Assembly (NCBI GenBank): GCA_964469505.1
Contig: CAYXZO010000009.1
Span: 1-54,427 of the forward strand
Length of the DNA stretch: 54,427 bases
From: CAYXZO01 sp964469505
GTDB lineage: Bacteria > Fidelibacterota > UBA8477 > JABMPR01
Direction: 5' to 3'
Positions 7,530-16,579 of the stretch are shown here, one piece after another. The translations under genes were made by a program, and so were the position numbers. The notes beneath the pieces were generated by a model. It saw only the letters and a program-made list of their open reading frames with translations. It was not told the origin of the DNA and made no database searches. The stretch's first letter is position 1, and the number at the start of each line of letters is the position of its first letter.

Positions 7530-10304
7530 GTGATTACCCTTTCTAACAAAGTAAAAATATTGGCGGGTATGATCCTCCTGCTTATGCTTGCAGTGGGGGG
7601 GTATCTATTCTTCATGGGGGGCGCCAAACAAATAACGTTCAAAGAGCGCTCCACAGGTCATTTAGCGGCTCCTCATTTGGAAAGGATTATTGCTCTTTCG
7701 GATCAGGCGGTGGCTTTAAGTTGGCGTAACCTGGCACCTGAAGCTGAAGCTATAATCATCTATCGTCAACAACCGCAGGGTGCTTTTCAAACCATTGATA
7801 CTGTTTCTGCCAGTGATACGACTTATGTCGATACCAATCTGACCTATGGAATGGCGTATACTTATGCTCTTAGTGCCATGGTAGGTGGGCGGCAAAGCAG
7901 CTTGAGCAATCAACTTCAAGGTACCACAAAACCACCTGCAGAGCCTTTGAATTTTAGAGCAGTCCTAGCGGGACCTCGGATGGTCAAACTTACATGGGTT
8001 GACAGTTGCAACTTTGAAAAAGGGTATGAGCTTCAACGTAAAGTAGAAGGCGTTTATAAGACTATTATCAGATTGCCGCCCAACACTACGGCTTTTATAG
8101 ACACAATTCCCCCGGGTGTCCATAATTTGACATACCGGTTGAGGACATTTACCGCAAAGCACTATTCTTCATTTGTAAATACGCAAGCGGCCTGCGCACC
8201 ACCAGCTGCCTTAAATATCACATCTCCCGATGATGAAACGATAATATTGACCTGGCGAAATTTGTGTGGTCTTGCTACGGGATATAAAATTGAGCGAAAA
8301 ACCGGGTCGTCTGGTTTCCAAATCATTGCGCAATTTAGAGCAGGAGTTAATCGCTATGTTGACCGTGGATTGAAACATGGAGTTAAATATGACTATCGAG
8401 TATCAACCCTAAGTCCCGGTGGTGTCTCAGAGCCGGTATATGTCAGTGGTCAAACCTATTTCCCTCGGCCTAAAGATTTAAGGGCTCGTGTTTTGAATGA
8501 CTCTCAGATTCTGCTACGTTGGAGTGAAGATTGTCCTTTTGAGAGAGGATTTTTAGTCGAACGAAAGTCAGGTACCGGAAAATTTACGGTTATTAAGCGT
8601 TTACCGGCTAATGCCCGTAAGTACAAAGATACCGGACTCAAATTCGGGATTACCTATGAATATCGGATAGTTGCGTATACTTCTAATAATCGTTCTGAAC
8701 CATCCAATACCATTTCTGTTAAAACTGTTTTACCACGTCCTACCAAGTTAACTGCCAAAGCGCTGGATGATACCCGTATTCGTCTGAGTTGGTCAGACAA
8801 TTGCACTTTCGAAACGGGATACGTTGTGGAGCGGAAAGATGATCAAGGGAAGTTTAAGGTAGTTGGCAGTGTTAAATCAGATGTTACCCGGTTTGTAGAT
8901 ACTGGGTTAAGATATGGAACCAAGTACACCTATCGTGTCAAAACTCGTACTGCCAACAATTTCTCCAAAGCCAGTACGGAGGTGAGCCTAAGCACCATTT
9001 TTCCTCCACCAGCGGAATTAACAGCAAAAGCCCTGGATGATTCTAGGGTCGTAATAGCATGGAAAGAGCAAACTACTTTTGAGACTGGTTTTATAATCCA
9101 GCGAAAAGAATCAGGAGGTAGATTTAAGACTATAGGAAAAGTCAAAGCTAACGTGACTAAAGTTGTAGATAAGGGACTGAGTTATCGAAAATTGTACTTT
9201 TACCGAGTAGCTGCCATTACTAGTCATAATGTATCGGGATTTTCCAATATAGTCTCCGTTCAAACTTTTTTCCCTTCACCAACTTCACTTAGAATAAATA
9301 AAGTCAGTGATAACTCAGTTAAGCTCACCTGGAAAGACAAATGTAGCTTTGAGAGCGGTTATCTTGTGGAGCGCAGGTTGGAGGGAGAAAGCTTCAAAGT
9401 CGTTGCCCGCTTGAAGGCGAATAGTAAACAATTCATAGACCATGACTTGGATCCCACTTTAGTCTATTACTGGCGGGTAGCGGCTTTTACTAAACAAAAT
9501 GTCTCAGACTATGTGGGCCCGAAACCATACCGTATTGTGCCACTTGAATTTGTTCTCATACCGGGTGAGAGAGTGGGGAGTACCAAAAAATACGCCTTTT
9601 CCATCACTAAATATGAAATTACCAATCGCCAGTATGCCAGATTTCTAGAGGAGGCTCTGAAACAAAAGAAAATCCGTATGAAGCAGAAGAAATTGGAATT
9701 TCACTATAAAGGGGATAAGCGCTGGAAAAAAGGGTGGTATCCGGTTCTAGATTTAGCGGATCCTGATGTACATATTCATTTCTTGAATGGCCGCTTCCGG
9801 GTTGAGTCCCAATACGCCGACCATCCGGTCACCGAAGTCCCATGGTTCGGGGCTTTTGCTTTCGCTGAGTTTTATCATTGCCGGCTGCCCACGGAAGAGG
9901 AATGGGAAGCTGTTGCCTTAGGTACTAAAGGGGCTATTTATCCGTGGGGTGATGATATTGACAGCAGTAGGGCAAATTATTGGAATAGCAAGGACCCATG
10001 GGACAACGGCACTACGCCGGTGGGGTTCTATGATGGGAAAATACACCGGGGATTTGCTACTCGTAATAGTTCTTCCAGTGATGGCGCATATGACCTGGCT
10101 GGGAATGTTTGGGAATGGACTAATAGCTTTTGGTCAGATGAATCCAAGATGCGAGTCTTGCGCGGTGGATCATGGCATGATGGTCCTGAAGCAATTACTA
10201 TCACCAGCCGCCAAGCAGAAGATCCCCGCCATGCCAGCAGATACGTAGGGTTTCGTGTTTTACATGAGCCCGTTGCACCTAAAACTAACAAAAGGAGAAA
10301 GTGA
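7530..10304 (+). CDS. Membrane-anchored protein with seven fibronectin III repeats and a C-terminal SUMF1/FGE-like domain
   Basis: This 924-residue protein has an N-terminal transmembrane anchor (VKILAGMILLLMLAVGGYLFF), then seven tandem FN3 domains of about 90 residues covering roughly residues 45-670. Each repeat contains a W..-G[YF]xxxR block and a closing Y.YRV strand. From about residue 672 it turns into a formylglycine-generating-enzyme (sulfatase-modifying factor) domain with YEITNRQYARFL, LPTEEEWE, YPWGDD, GAYDLAGNVWEWT and RGGSWHDG. The FGE active-site cysteines are absent, so oxidation of a sulfatase is unlikely; the domain more likely works as a binding or structural module, as in GldJ/GldK-type proteins. 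Repeats 2, 3, 4, 5 and 7 share a Cys at the same position. The GTG start lacks a clear ribosome site. Confidence 0.85.
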   Translation: MITLSNKVKILAGMILLLMLAVGGYLFFMGGAKQITFKERSTGHLAAPHLERIIALSDQAVALSWRNLAPEAEAIIIYRQQPQGAFQTIDTVSASDTTYVDTNLTYGMAYTYALSAMVGGRQSSLSNQLQGTTKPPAEPLNFRAVLAGPRMVKLTWVDSCNFEKGYELQRKVEGVYKTIIRLPPNTTAFIDTIPPGVHNLTYRLRTFTAKHYSSFVNTQAACAPPAALNITSPDDETIILTWRNLCGLATGYKIERKTGSSGFQIIAQFRAGVNRYVDRGLKHGVKYDYRVSTLSPGGVSEPVYVSGQTYFPRPKDLRARVLNDSQILLRWSEDCPFERGFLVERKSGTGKFTVIKRLPANARKYKDTGLKFGITYEYRIVAYTSNNRSEPSNTISVKTVLPRPTKLTAKALDDTRIRLSWSDNCTFETGYVVERKDDQGKFKVVGSVKSDVTRFVDTGLRYGTKYTYRVKTRTANNFSKASTEVSLSTIFPPPAELTAKALDDSRVVIAWKEQTTFETGFIIQRKESGGRFKTIGKVKANVTKVVDKGLSYRKLYFYRVAAITSHNVSGFSNIVSVQTFFPSPTSLRINKVSDNSVKLTWKDKCSFESGYLVERRLEGESFKVVARLKANSKQFIDHDLDPTLVYYWRVAAFTKQNVSDYVGPKPYRIVPLEFVLIPGERVGSTKKYAFSITKYEITNRQYARFLEEALKQKKIRMKQKKLEFHYKGDKRWKKGWYPVLDLADPDVHIHFLNGRFRVESQYADHPVTEVPWFGAFAFAEFYHCRLPTEEEWEAVALGTKGAIYPWGDDIDSSRANYWNSKDPWDNGTTPVGFYDGKIHRGFATRNSSSSDGAYDLAGNVWEWTNSFWSDESKMRVLRGGSWHDGPEAITITSRQAEDPRHASRYVGFRVLHEPVAPKTNKRRK

Positions 10305-10306
10305 GT

Positions 10307-10954
10307 TCAGGGCTGAAACACAATCCGATTCTGTGTTATAATTGCCTTGAATTCACTTAAAATCATTGCGGTAGCGCCCCAAACACGACCACCGTTAAAA
10401 TCGAAGTAGGGAATTCTACGTATATTGTTACCCAGCTTGCGATATTCAATTTTGCGTTTCAGTGGATCGCAGAGTTCCGTCAGGGTGACTGTAAAAACCG
10501 ACTCCACTTCACTAGTTTGAAGCACAAACCGAGGTGGAGGTTCTTCGAGATAACCAACCACCGGATATACTAGGTAACGGCTAATAGGGATAGGCAGAGG
10601 AGTTAATTGTCCCAGGATGTGAATACTATCCTGTGGTAGACCAACTTCTTCCACCGCCTCGCGTTCAGCGGTTTGGGGAGGATTCTCCCCAGGCTCCATC
10701 GCTCCTCCGGGGAGGGCTATTTGGCCGCTATGGGGATAATTATCTTCTATTCTTCGGATGAGGGGGAACTCCCACTCATCGTTTGTAGGGAAAAGGGCTA
10801 TTAATACGGCTGCGGGGCGATATTCGCCTTCAATGGAGCGGGGGCGTATCTCGGGAGCCATTTCTAGTTGAGCAGGAAGTCCCGGTAGGGGCTTTTGTAG
10901 TGCTTTTTCTAAGTCTAGGATAAAATCCCGCTGGTCGTGTGGACTTTGCGACAT
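10307..10954 (-). CDS. Nudix hydrolase, CoA pyrophosphatase-like (NudL/UPF0035)
   Basis: This 215-residue Nudix protein has the box GAMEPGE-x7-REAVEEVGL, fitting the GX5EX7REUXEEXGU pattern. The preceding stretch RRIEDNYPHSGQIALPGG is the characteristic lead-in of coenzyme A pyrophosphatases (NudL group), which split CoA into 4'-phosphopantetheine and 3',5'-ADP. Its ATG comes one base after the stop of the MFS transporter gene, so the two are translated from one message. It converges on the FN3-SUMF1 gene, with only two bases between the stops. The CoA specificity rests on the motif only. Confidence 0.85.
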   Translation of the reverse strand: MSQSPHDQRDFILDLEKALQKPLPGLPAQLEMAPEIRPRSIEGEYRPAAVLIALFPTNDEWEFPLIRRIEDNYPHSGQIALPGGAMEPGENPPQTAEREAVEEVGLPQDSIHILGQLTPLPIPISRYLVYPVVGYLEEPPPRFVLQTSEVESVFTVTLTELCDPLKRKIEYRKLGNNIRRIPYFDFNGGRVWGATAMILSEFKAIITQNRIVFQP

Positions 10955-10955
10955 T

Positions 10956-12197
10956 TTAATCTGCGGTCCGTAATTCGGGAACAGCTAAACCGTAGATCCC
11001 ACAAGCTGCCGCTCCCAGTCCAATGACTACAAAAAGAAGAGTAGGATCGAGAATTTCCAACACTATCCCCGTGACCAGAACAGAAAGGGAAGTCATTCCC
11101 GTAACTGCCAGATTAAACATGGCAAAAACTCGGCCTTGAAGATTGTTAGGTACTAGAGATTGAATTAGGCTTACCCGAGAAACTTGAATGAAGGGTATCC
11201 CTATGGCATGGATAAAAATAAAAAAAACAGTCAAATGGAGGGGCGAAACGGGAATTCTCCCTACTAGATAAAGAGGTATGTAGGACAACCCATCGTAGAT
11301 AAGTGCCAGCATTAGCCAGCCACCTTTTCGACGGTAATGGGCGTAACGGAAAACCAAGAAAGTGCCAAGCAACATGCTCAAGCCGTAAGTGGACTCTACG
11401 AAGGCAAAATCTGAACCTCCCCCTCCCCAGACTTCCTTCACAAAAATTGGCATGCCGACCACTGCCGGACCCATAATGAAAAAATTGTTTATAGCGGTTA
11501 TTATAAGAAGCTTTAATAGACGGGGATCTTTTTTGCTAATATAAATCAGACCTTGCTGCAGTTCTTGCCAGAATGAGCTTGTTGTATTGCTTTTATCTAC
11601 AGTTCGAGGGACTGAAATTAGACTCAGAGTGATTAATGAAATCAAGAAGGTTGTTGAATCGAGATAAAAAAGGGATGTAATTGCTAGCTTCGATAACAAT
11701 ATTCCTGCGCCGAAGAGCCCCAGGAAATATGATAAATATCCCGTTGATTGCATAAGGGCGTTCACTTTCACCAAACGCTCAGGTACAGTTAGTTGGGGTA
11801 TAAGAGCATCTCTAGCCGGATTAAAAAAGGCCGCAAAAGAGTAAATTACGAAAACCAATATCAACAATATTCCCATATTGAGTTTTTCTAATTGATATAG
11901 AACGGGGATCGAAAGAACTAAGAAAAAGCGAGCGCCATCACTCAAGATTAGTATTTGTTTCCGCGGTATACGATCCACCAGGACACCTGCACCAGGACTA
12001 AAAAGTAACATGGGGAGTGTAGCAGCGAAGGCCACCAGGCCGGTTAAACTGTTCGAACCTGTGAGTTCTAATACTAACCAAAGTACTGCCAGGTGTGTGA
12101 TGGCATCCCCAGCTTGCGATATCAGCTGCCCGACCCAAAGAAAACGTAGATTTTTTCTTTCCAGTTTTAAAGACCAGCCGGATATTGATGCTGCCAT
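10956..12197 (-). CDS. MFS transporter (MFS_3/enterobactin-exporter-like)
   Basis: This 413-residue protein has about twelve hydrophobic segments. It opens with the FLWVGQLISQAGDAITHLAVLW helix and the loop GVLVDRIPRKQIL, matching the MFS motif A region of the MFS_3 / transmembrane secretion effector group. Relatives export siderophores, drugs or other small molecules; the cargo here is not visible. It sits between the serine-palmitoyltransferase-like gene (135 bases upstream) and the Nudix gene (1 base downstream). No strong ribosome-binding site precedes the ATG, so a slightly different start is possible. Confidence 0.85.
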   Translation of the reverse strand: MAASISGWSLKLERKNLRFLWVGQLISQAGDAITHLAVLWLVLELTGSNSLTGLVAFAATLPMLLFSPGAGVLVDRIPRKQILILSDGARFFLVLSIPVLYQLEKLNMGILLILVFVIYSFAAFFNPARDALIPQLTVPERLVKVNALMQSTGYLSYFLGLFGAGILLSKLAITSLFYLDSTTFLISLITLSLISVPRTVDKSNTTSSFWQELQQGLIYISKKDPRLLKLLIITAINNFFIMGPAVVGMPIFVKEVWGGGGSDFAFVESTYGLSMLLGTFLVFRYAHYRRKGGWLMLALIYDGLSYIPLYLVGRIPVSPLHLTVFFIFIHAIGIPFIQVSRVSLIQSLVPNNLQGRVFAMFNLAVTGMTSLSVLVTGIVLEILDPTLLFVVIGLGAAACGIYGLAVPELRTAD

Positions 12198-12261
12198 TGT
12201 CAGTATTTTAAACCTTAGTTGGAGATCTTAGCAAATAATGGTGTTCCTCAAGGGAAGTTTG

Positions 12262-12291
12262 AACTCAGGATGAATCCATCCTGAGTTTTTT
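12262..12291 (+). terminator. Perfect hairpin with T-run, plus-strand orientation
   Basis: An 11-bp perfect stem (AACTCAGGATG / CATCCTGAGTT) with a 4-base loop (AATC) is followed by six Ts on the plus strand. This is a good rho-independent terminator shape. However, both flanking genes are on the minus strand, where the hairpin is followed by only two Ts. It may act weakly as a bidirectional terminator after the gene ending at 12333, or stop an antisense transcript. Confidence 0.7.
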
Positions 12292-12332
12292 CCTGATAGG
12301 CGATTTGTATGTGTGGGCAGGTGCTAAGGTTT

Positions 12333-13589
12333 TCAGGGTATTACGCGGTATTTGTGTCCTAGTTTCTGGAGCTTTTCCAAGCAAAAGTCCAGCTGGTCTC
12401 TAGTATGGGTCGCCATATAGCTTGTGCGCAGTAATGAGCGTCCTTGAGGTACGGCTGGAGGAATTACCGGGTTAGTAAATACTCCTTCGGACAACAATCC
12501 TCGCCACATGTTGAAAGTTTTCATATCGTCACCAATGATAATGGGGATAATGGGAGACTCACTGGAGCCGGTATTGAAACCTAAATTTTTCAGTTCCCGA
12601 AGCATGTAACGAGTATTTTCCCAAAGTCGCTCTCTTCGTTCAGGCTCACGCTTGATTATTTCCAGGGCCTTGTGTACGGCGGCCACATTAGCCGGCGGAA
12701 GACCAGCCGTAAAAATCATAGTGCGAGCGTGGTGTTTTAAATAGTCAATGACGGCTTCTTCTCCAGCAATAAAGCCTCCCAACCCTGCTAAAGATTTACT
12801 GAAGGTACCCATTACTAAATCAATTTCTTCTGTCAGTCCGAAATGGGCGGCGGTTCCTTCCCCATGAGGCCCCAGGACCCCTAAGGAGTGGGCATCATCC
12901 ACCATTATTCTAGCCCCGGCTTTCTTGGCAATGCGGTTTAGCTCAGGTAGATTTATGATGTCACCTTCCATGCTAAAAATTCCGTCCGTTACGAGAAAAC
13001 GCCCCTGGTCTTTAGGGCATTCTGTCAGAATAGTGGCCAGATGCTGCATGTCATTGTGCCTGAAGCGGCGAACATGAGCTCGGGAAAAACGAGAACCATC
13101 CACAATAGAAGCATGGTTCAGTTCATCGGAGATAATAACATCGTGGGGTGTGACTAACGCGGCGATAACTCCCAAATTGACTCCGAATCCGGTGGAAAAA
13201 ACCAGGGCCGCTTCTTTGCCCACGAATTCCGCCAGATCTGCCTCTAACTTTTCATGTAATATTGTATTACCGTTTAATAGACGACTACCCGTTAAACCGG
13301 CCCCAAAGCGGCGCATGGCGTCCACCCCCGCCTCAATTACTTCCGGGTGGTTGGTTAAGCCCAGATAGTTGTTAGAGCCCAACATGATTTTTTTCTCACC
13401 GTCAATCCATACTTCGGTAGCGTCAGTTTTCTCGATTTTCAGAAAATAGGGGTAGTAACCCATGGCGCGGGCTGTGTCAGCCCGCGTAAAGTTGTATGCT
13501 TTGGTGAAAATATCAGGATAAGCCCTTAAGTATTTAGATCCCTCGGCCAAGACTTTCTTCTTTACCACATTTTTAAACTCAAGAAGCAT
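12333..13589 (-). CDS. PLP-dependent alpha-oxoamine synthase, serine palmitoyltransferase-like
   Basis: This 418-residue protein is a class II aminotransferase-fold enzyme of the alpha-oxoamine synthase family. Key residues are the PLP lysine Lys265 in GTFSKSLAGLGG, Asp231 and His234 in DDAHS, and His159 in DELNHASI. The N-terminal extension and the motif RAMGYYPYFLKIE are more like bacterial serine palmitoyltransferases than BioF or Kbl. Such an enzyme condenses serine with an acyl thioester to give 3-ketosphinganine, the first step of sphingolipid synthesis. Glycine C-acetyltransferase or 8-amino-7-oxononanoate synthase activity cannot be excluded from motifs alone. The ribosome site GGGAAAGGGAGAG is close upstream of the ATG. 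No other sphingolipid gene is visible next to it. Confidence 0.82.
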   Translation of the reverse strand: MLLEFKNVVKKKVLAEGSKYLRAYPDIFTKAYNFTRADTARAMGYYPYFLKIEKTDATEVWIDGEKKIMLGSNNYLGLTNHPEVIEAGVDAMRRFGAGLTGSRLLNGNTILHEKLEADLAEFVGKEAALVFSTGFGVNLGVIAALVTPHDVIISDELNHASIVDGSRFSRAHVRRFRHNDMQHLATILTECPKDQGRFLVTDGIFSMEGDIINLPELNRIAKKAGARIMVDDAHSLGVLGPHGEGTAAHFGLTEEIDLVMGTFSKSLAGLGGFIAGEEAVIDYLKHHARTMIFTAGLPPANVAAVHKALEIIKREPERRERLWENTRYMLRELKNLGFNTGSSESPIIPIIIGDDMKTFNMWRGLLSEGVFTNPVIPPAVPQGRSLLRTSYMATHTRDQLDFCLEKLQKLGHKYRVIP

Positions 13590-13918
13590 CGCTCTCCCTT
13601 TCCCTTTCTCCCGGGGCTTAACTGCTTCGGGCTCACAAATGTTAGGATGTAGGGTTCAAAGACGCAATTAAATTACATAGGGGCAATAGTTTCTAACTCA
13701 AGGCGATTGAGTACTCTATCTTCTCTCCCGTGACAGGCCACCTAATTTCCATGGCGAGAAACAAACCAGCCATCATCGCCGCCGTAAAACCTTGTGACAA
13801 TAAGTGCGGGTTCGTCTCTCGGCTGAAAAGTGCAAATAAACTCCTTTCTATTTAGGAGAAATAGAGAATGATACCGCTTTGTATTTGAAAGCAATTGCCT
13901 GACTTTACATTTTAAGCC
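13590..13918. other. Divergent intergenic region between the SPT-like gene and the glycosidase-like gene
   Basis: These 329 bases hold no convincing gene. They must contain both promoters. On the plus side, TTGAAA and TACATT lie 15 bases apart shortly before the ATG at 13919, which is a poor spacing. A short inverted repeat CTCCT-n8-AGGAG lies near 13841-13858. I see no tRNA or known riboswitch. Confidence 0.4.
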
Positions 13919-16534
13919 ATGCGTAGAGTGAAAACATTAATAACTGTTATTCTGACAGGACTAGTGTTCATACAGTGCTACAGGAAACCAACTACCTATT
14001 TTGAGATTAAAAGCGACGAAGTGGTCGAAGGTGTCTTTCATGCCTGGGCACCGTCACCTAACGAGTTGTTTTCGACTTATCCTCTTAACCAACAACGAGC
14101 CCTTCCTCAACCGATAGCTTACAAGCTTAGCTTGAATGGCAGAGACAATGAAGCTCCTGTGGGCGCAAATCATTTGCTGGTAGTGCCACCAGGAATAAAA
14201 GAATTCTACTTGCCAGAAATTAAGTTCGGTGAACCGCCTTTACCCTTGCGCAGTACGCCGGATTCGTTGCGGGAAGAAGTTAAAGTGCATTTCAGGGTTA
14301 ATTTGAAACCGATACTTAAAGCTTTTGCCAGAAGCGGTTTTTTTGTTACAGCAACAGGAGATACGGTTACTAGCAGGGATTTCAAAGGTGTCTTTTTAGC
14401 GGGCGATACTTCCCCTCTCACTTGGGGCTGGGGTTCTCCCGAAACTCTTATAAAACTCACAGATGAAGACGGTGATTCGATTTTTACTGCTACAGTAGAG
14501 TTTGCTCCCCCCAAGCCTAGAAACGAGCGAAGGCAATGGCGCCGAGAGGATTTGAGTGCGGATATCCCCCGATTTTTCAGTCCCCAAGCTCCTTTGCTCG
14601 AAGCGTTGTATAATCTAGCGGTAGATGAAGCGCGTGCGAATATAGGGCCCGATGGCACTTTTGCGGCCGGCGCAGAATGGCCCCAGGTGTGGGTGCGGGA
14701 CATAGGATATGCTTCCTTTCTAGGGCTCGCCTACCTTTTTCCAACAAACGTGAAACTTACCCTCCTACGGGGCTTGACGAACAGCCGCATAAGACAGGAC
14801 CCCGGAACTGGTGGGAGTTGGCCCGTGTCTACTGACCGTTATGCTTGGGTTTTGGGTGCTTGGGAATATTTCCTCGCTACCGGTGATAGTACCTGGCTGG
14901 AGCAAATCAAACCGCCGCTCATCAACAGCTTAAATGAAGATTTCAACTGGAACCGGGATGCTCATACCGCTCTGTTACGAGGCGAAACCTCATTTCTGGA
15001 CTGGCGGGAGCAAACATACCCTATCTGGTTGAATCCAGCTGGAATCCACGCTTCCCAGGCTTTTAGTTCCAACTTGTTATTCATGAACGCTATGCGGCTG
15101 GCTGCGCTGTTGCTTCCGTCCCAACACCCTGCCGCAGAGGTTTGGGCTAAAAGGGCTAGTTTGTATGAAAACGGGCTTTTAGGGATGTTCTGGTCAGAAG
15201 ACTTAAAAGCGCCTGCGGCTTATCGTCTGGCCTATCCCTTGACCATGGGTGCGCCCCAGCGGGATGCTCTGGCGGAAGCGTTGTACGTCTTGCTCACCAG
15301 TGACACTACGAAAGTGATGAAATATATGCTGGCCAGCTATCCCCGAACTCCCTATGGTACACCAGTGATATCTCCTCAGGTTGAGAATATACCGGCCTAC
15401 CATAACCGGGCGGTTTGGCCCTTTGTCGAAGCCCTGCAACTATTGGCGGCCAAGCGCCTGGAGAACCAGAAGGTTTACCGACATAGTTTCAGAGCATTAG
15501 TGCGGGCCGCAGCCCTGTTTTTATCCCACCGTGAAAACTTCGAGGCCCAAACTGGTCGACCAGACCTAACGCAGGTTAATTCTGAACGTCAACTTTGGAG
15601 CATTGCCGGTTGGATAGGTGCCGTATATAAAGGACTTTTCGGCTTACGAATTGTTCGCTTGCCTGAGGAGGGGCAGTATGGCTTACTGTTGGCCCCCGAT
15701 AATCCCTGGCCCTGGGATGAATTCAAGCTTAAGGGACTAAAGCTTCAGCGAGCCACTTGTGACATTGAATTGCATGGGAGCGGAGCCAATATAGAAAAAA
15801 TGGAAGTAAACGGCTCACCCTGGAATCCTTCTCGACCCTTAGCTTTAACTGATACCACGTACAGGATAAAGGTGTATTTAAAGAAGTTTAATTCCAACAC
15901 CTTGGACTCGATAAATCTAGCTTATCCCGTAGCACCTCCGCCCCCCGTTTTTACAATTAGTGAAGACACCCTTGTATTCCGCTCGCAAGTCGATCGAGTT
16001 TTACTGCGACTTAATGGGATGGTGATAGATACTATTTCTACGCAAGAATATCTACTGCCGGATAGCTTGGTGGGGTTTATGGTGCTGCAGCAATTGGGGC
16101 CTGGCGGTGTATTATCCCGTCCAACTGCCCCGATCTATCATGGACCGGGAGCATATTTGCCGATTAAAGGTAGTAAAGGGCAAGGGCCCTTAGTTCTGGA
16201 ACCGCAGGGAGAGGAGCTGGAATTAACCTTCAAGAGTAAGACCGCCGGCGATTATCTACTGCGTTGGTATTATGAGAATCCCTCTTCGAGCTACAGTACG
16301 GGAGAAAAGTGTGGCTTGGCGATGATGCGGGTTAATTCAGCCCCCGAAGATTTAGTCGTTTTTCCCGCTACTGGGCAGCTACCGTTTGATGCCAAAACAG
16401 CCTGGTATTCGGTCAAATTGAAAGCCGGAGATAATCGGCTACGGCTGAAGATAAAAGATCTCCCGGTCGATAATATGTCGGGAGAGCTGGTGTCGTTAAG
16501 AATCAAAGGCCTGGAGATATTACCAGATATCTAG
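13919..16534 (+). CDS. Lipoprotein with predicted (alpha/alpha)6-barrel glycoside hydrolase domain
   Basis: The 871-residue product starts with a lipoprotein signal (LVFIQC, Cys near residue 20). About 200 residues of N-terminal beta-sandwich-like sequence precede a helical region from about 225 to 560 with the features of six-hairpin glycosidases: WPQVWVRDIGYAS (a WxRD motif), GGSWPVSTDRYAWVLGAWEYFLATGD, FLDWREQTYP and HNRAVWPFVEALQLLAA. The C-terminal 250 residues look like accessory beta domains and end in a carbohydrate-binding-like segment (LPFDAKTAWYSVKLKAGDNRLRL). It probably trims oligosaccharides at the cell surface; the GH family and substrate are not certain (GH15/GH63-like and debranching-type are all possible). 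No Shine-Dalgarno sequence is visible before the ATG. Confidence 0.7.
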   Translation: MRRVKTLITVILTGLVFIQCYRKPTTYFEIKSDEVVEGVFHAWAPSPNELFSTYPLNQQRALPQPIAYKLSLNGRDNEAPVGANHLLVVPPGIKEFYLPEIKFGEPPLPLRSTPDSLREEVKVHFRVNLKPILKAFARSGFFVTATGDTVTSRDFKGVFLAGDTSPLTWGWGSPETLIKLTDEDGDSIFTATVEFAPPKPRNERRQWRREDLSADIPRFFSPQAPLLEALYNLAVDEARANIGPDGTFAAGAEWPQVWVRDIGYASFLGLAYLFPTNVKLTLLRGLTNSRIRQDPGTGGSWPVSTDRYAWVLGAWEYFLATGDSTWLEQIKPPLINSLNEDFNWNRDAHTALLRGETSFLDWREQTYPIWLNPAGIHASQAFSSNLLFMNAMRLAALLLPSQHPAAEVWAKRASLYENGLLGMFWSEDLKAPAAYRLAYPLTMGAPQRDALAEALYVLLTSDTTKVMKYMLASYPRTPYGTPVISPQVENIPAYHNRAVWPFVEALQLLAAKRLENQKVYRHSFRALVRAAALFLSHRENFEAQTGRPDLTQVNSERQLWSIAGWIGAVYKGLFGLRIVRLPEEGQYGLLLAPDNPWPWDEFKLKGLKLQRATCDIELHGSGANIEKMEVNGSPWNPSRPLALTDTTYRIKVYLKKFNSNTLDSINLAYPVAPPPPVFTISEDTLVFRSQVDRVLLRLNGMVIDTISTQEYLLPDSLVGFMVLQQLGPGGVLSRPTAPIYHGPGAYLPIKGSKGQGPLVLEPQGEELELTFKSKTAGDYLLRWYYENPSSSYSTGEKCGLAMMRVNSAPEDLVVFPATGQLPFDAKTAWYSVKLKAGDNRLRLKIKDLPVDNMSGELVSLRIKGLEILPDI

Positions 16535-16579
16535 TTGTGAAATAACAGACTCTAAAAAGACTTTGGATACTGTGTGTAT

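Noticed and set aside
14206..14703. A 165-codon frame antisense to the glycosidase-like gene
   Set aside because: No motif or ribosome site is visible, and the plus-strand frame is continuous with a recognisable fold.
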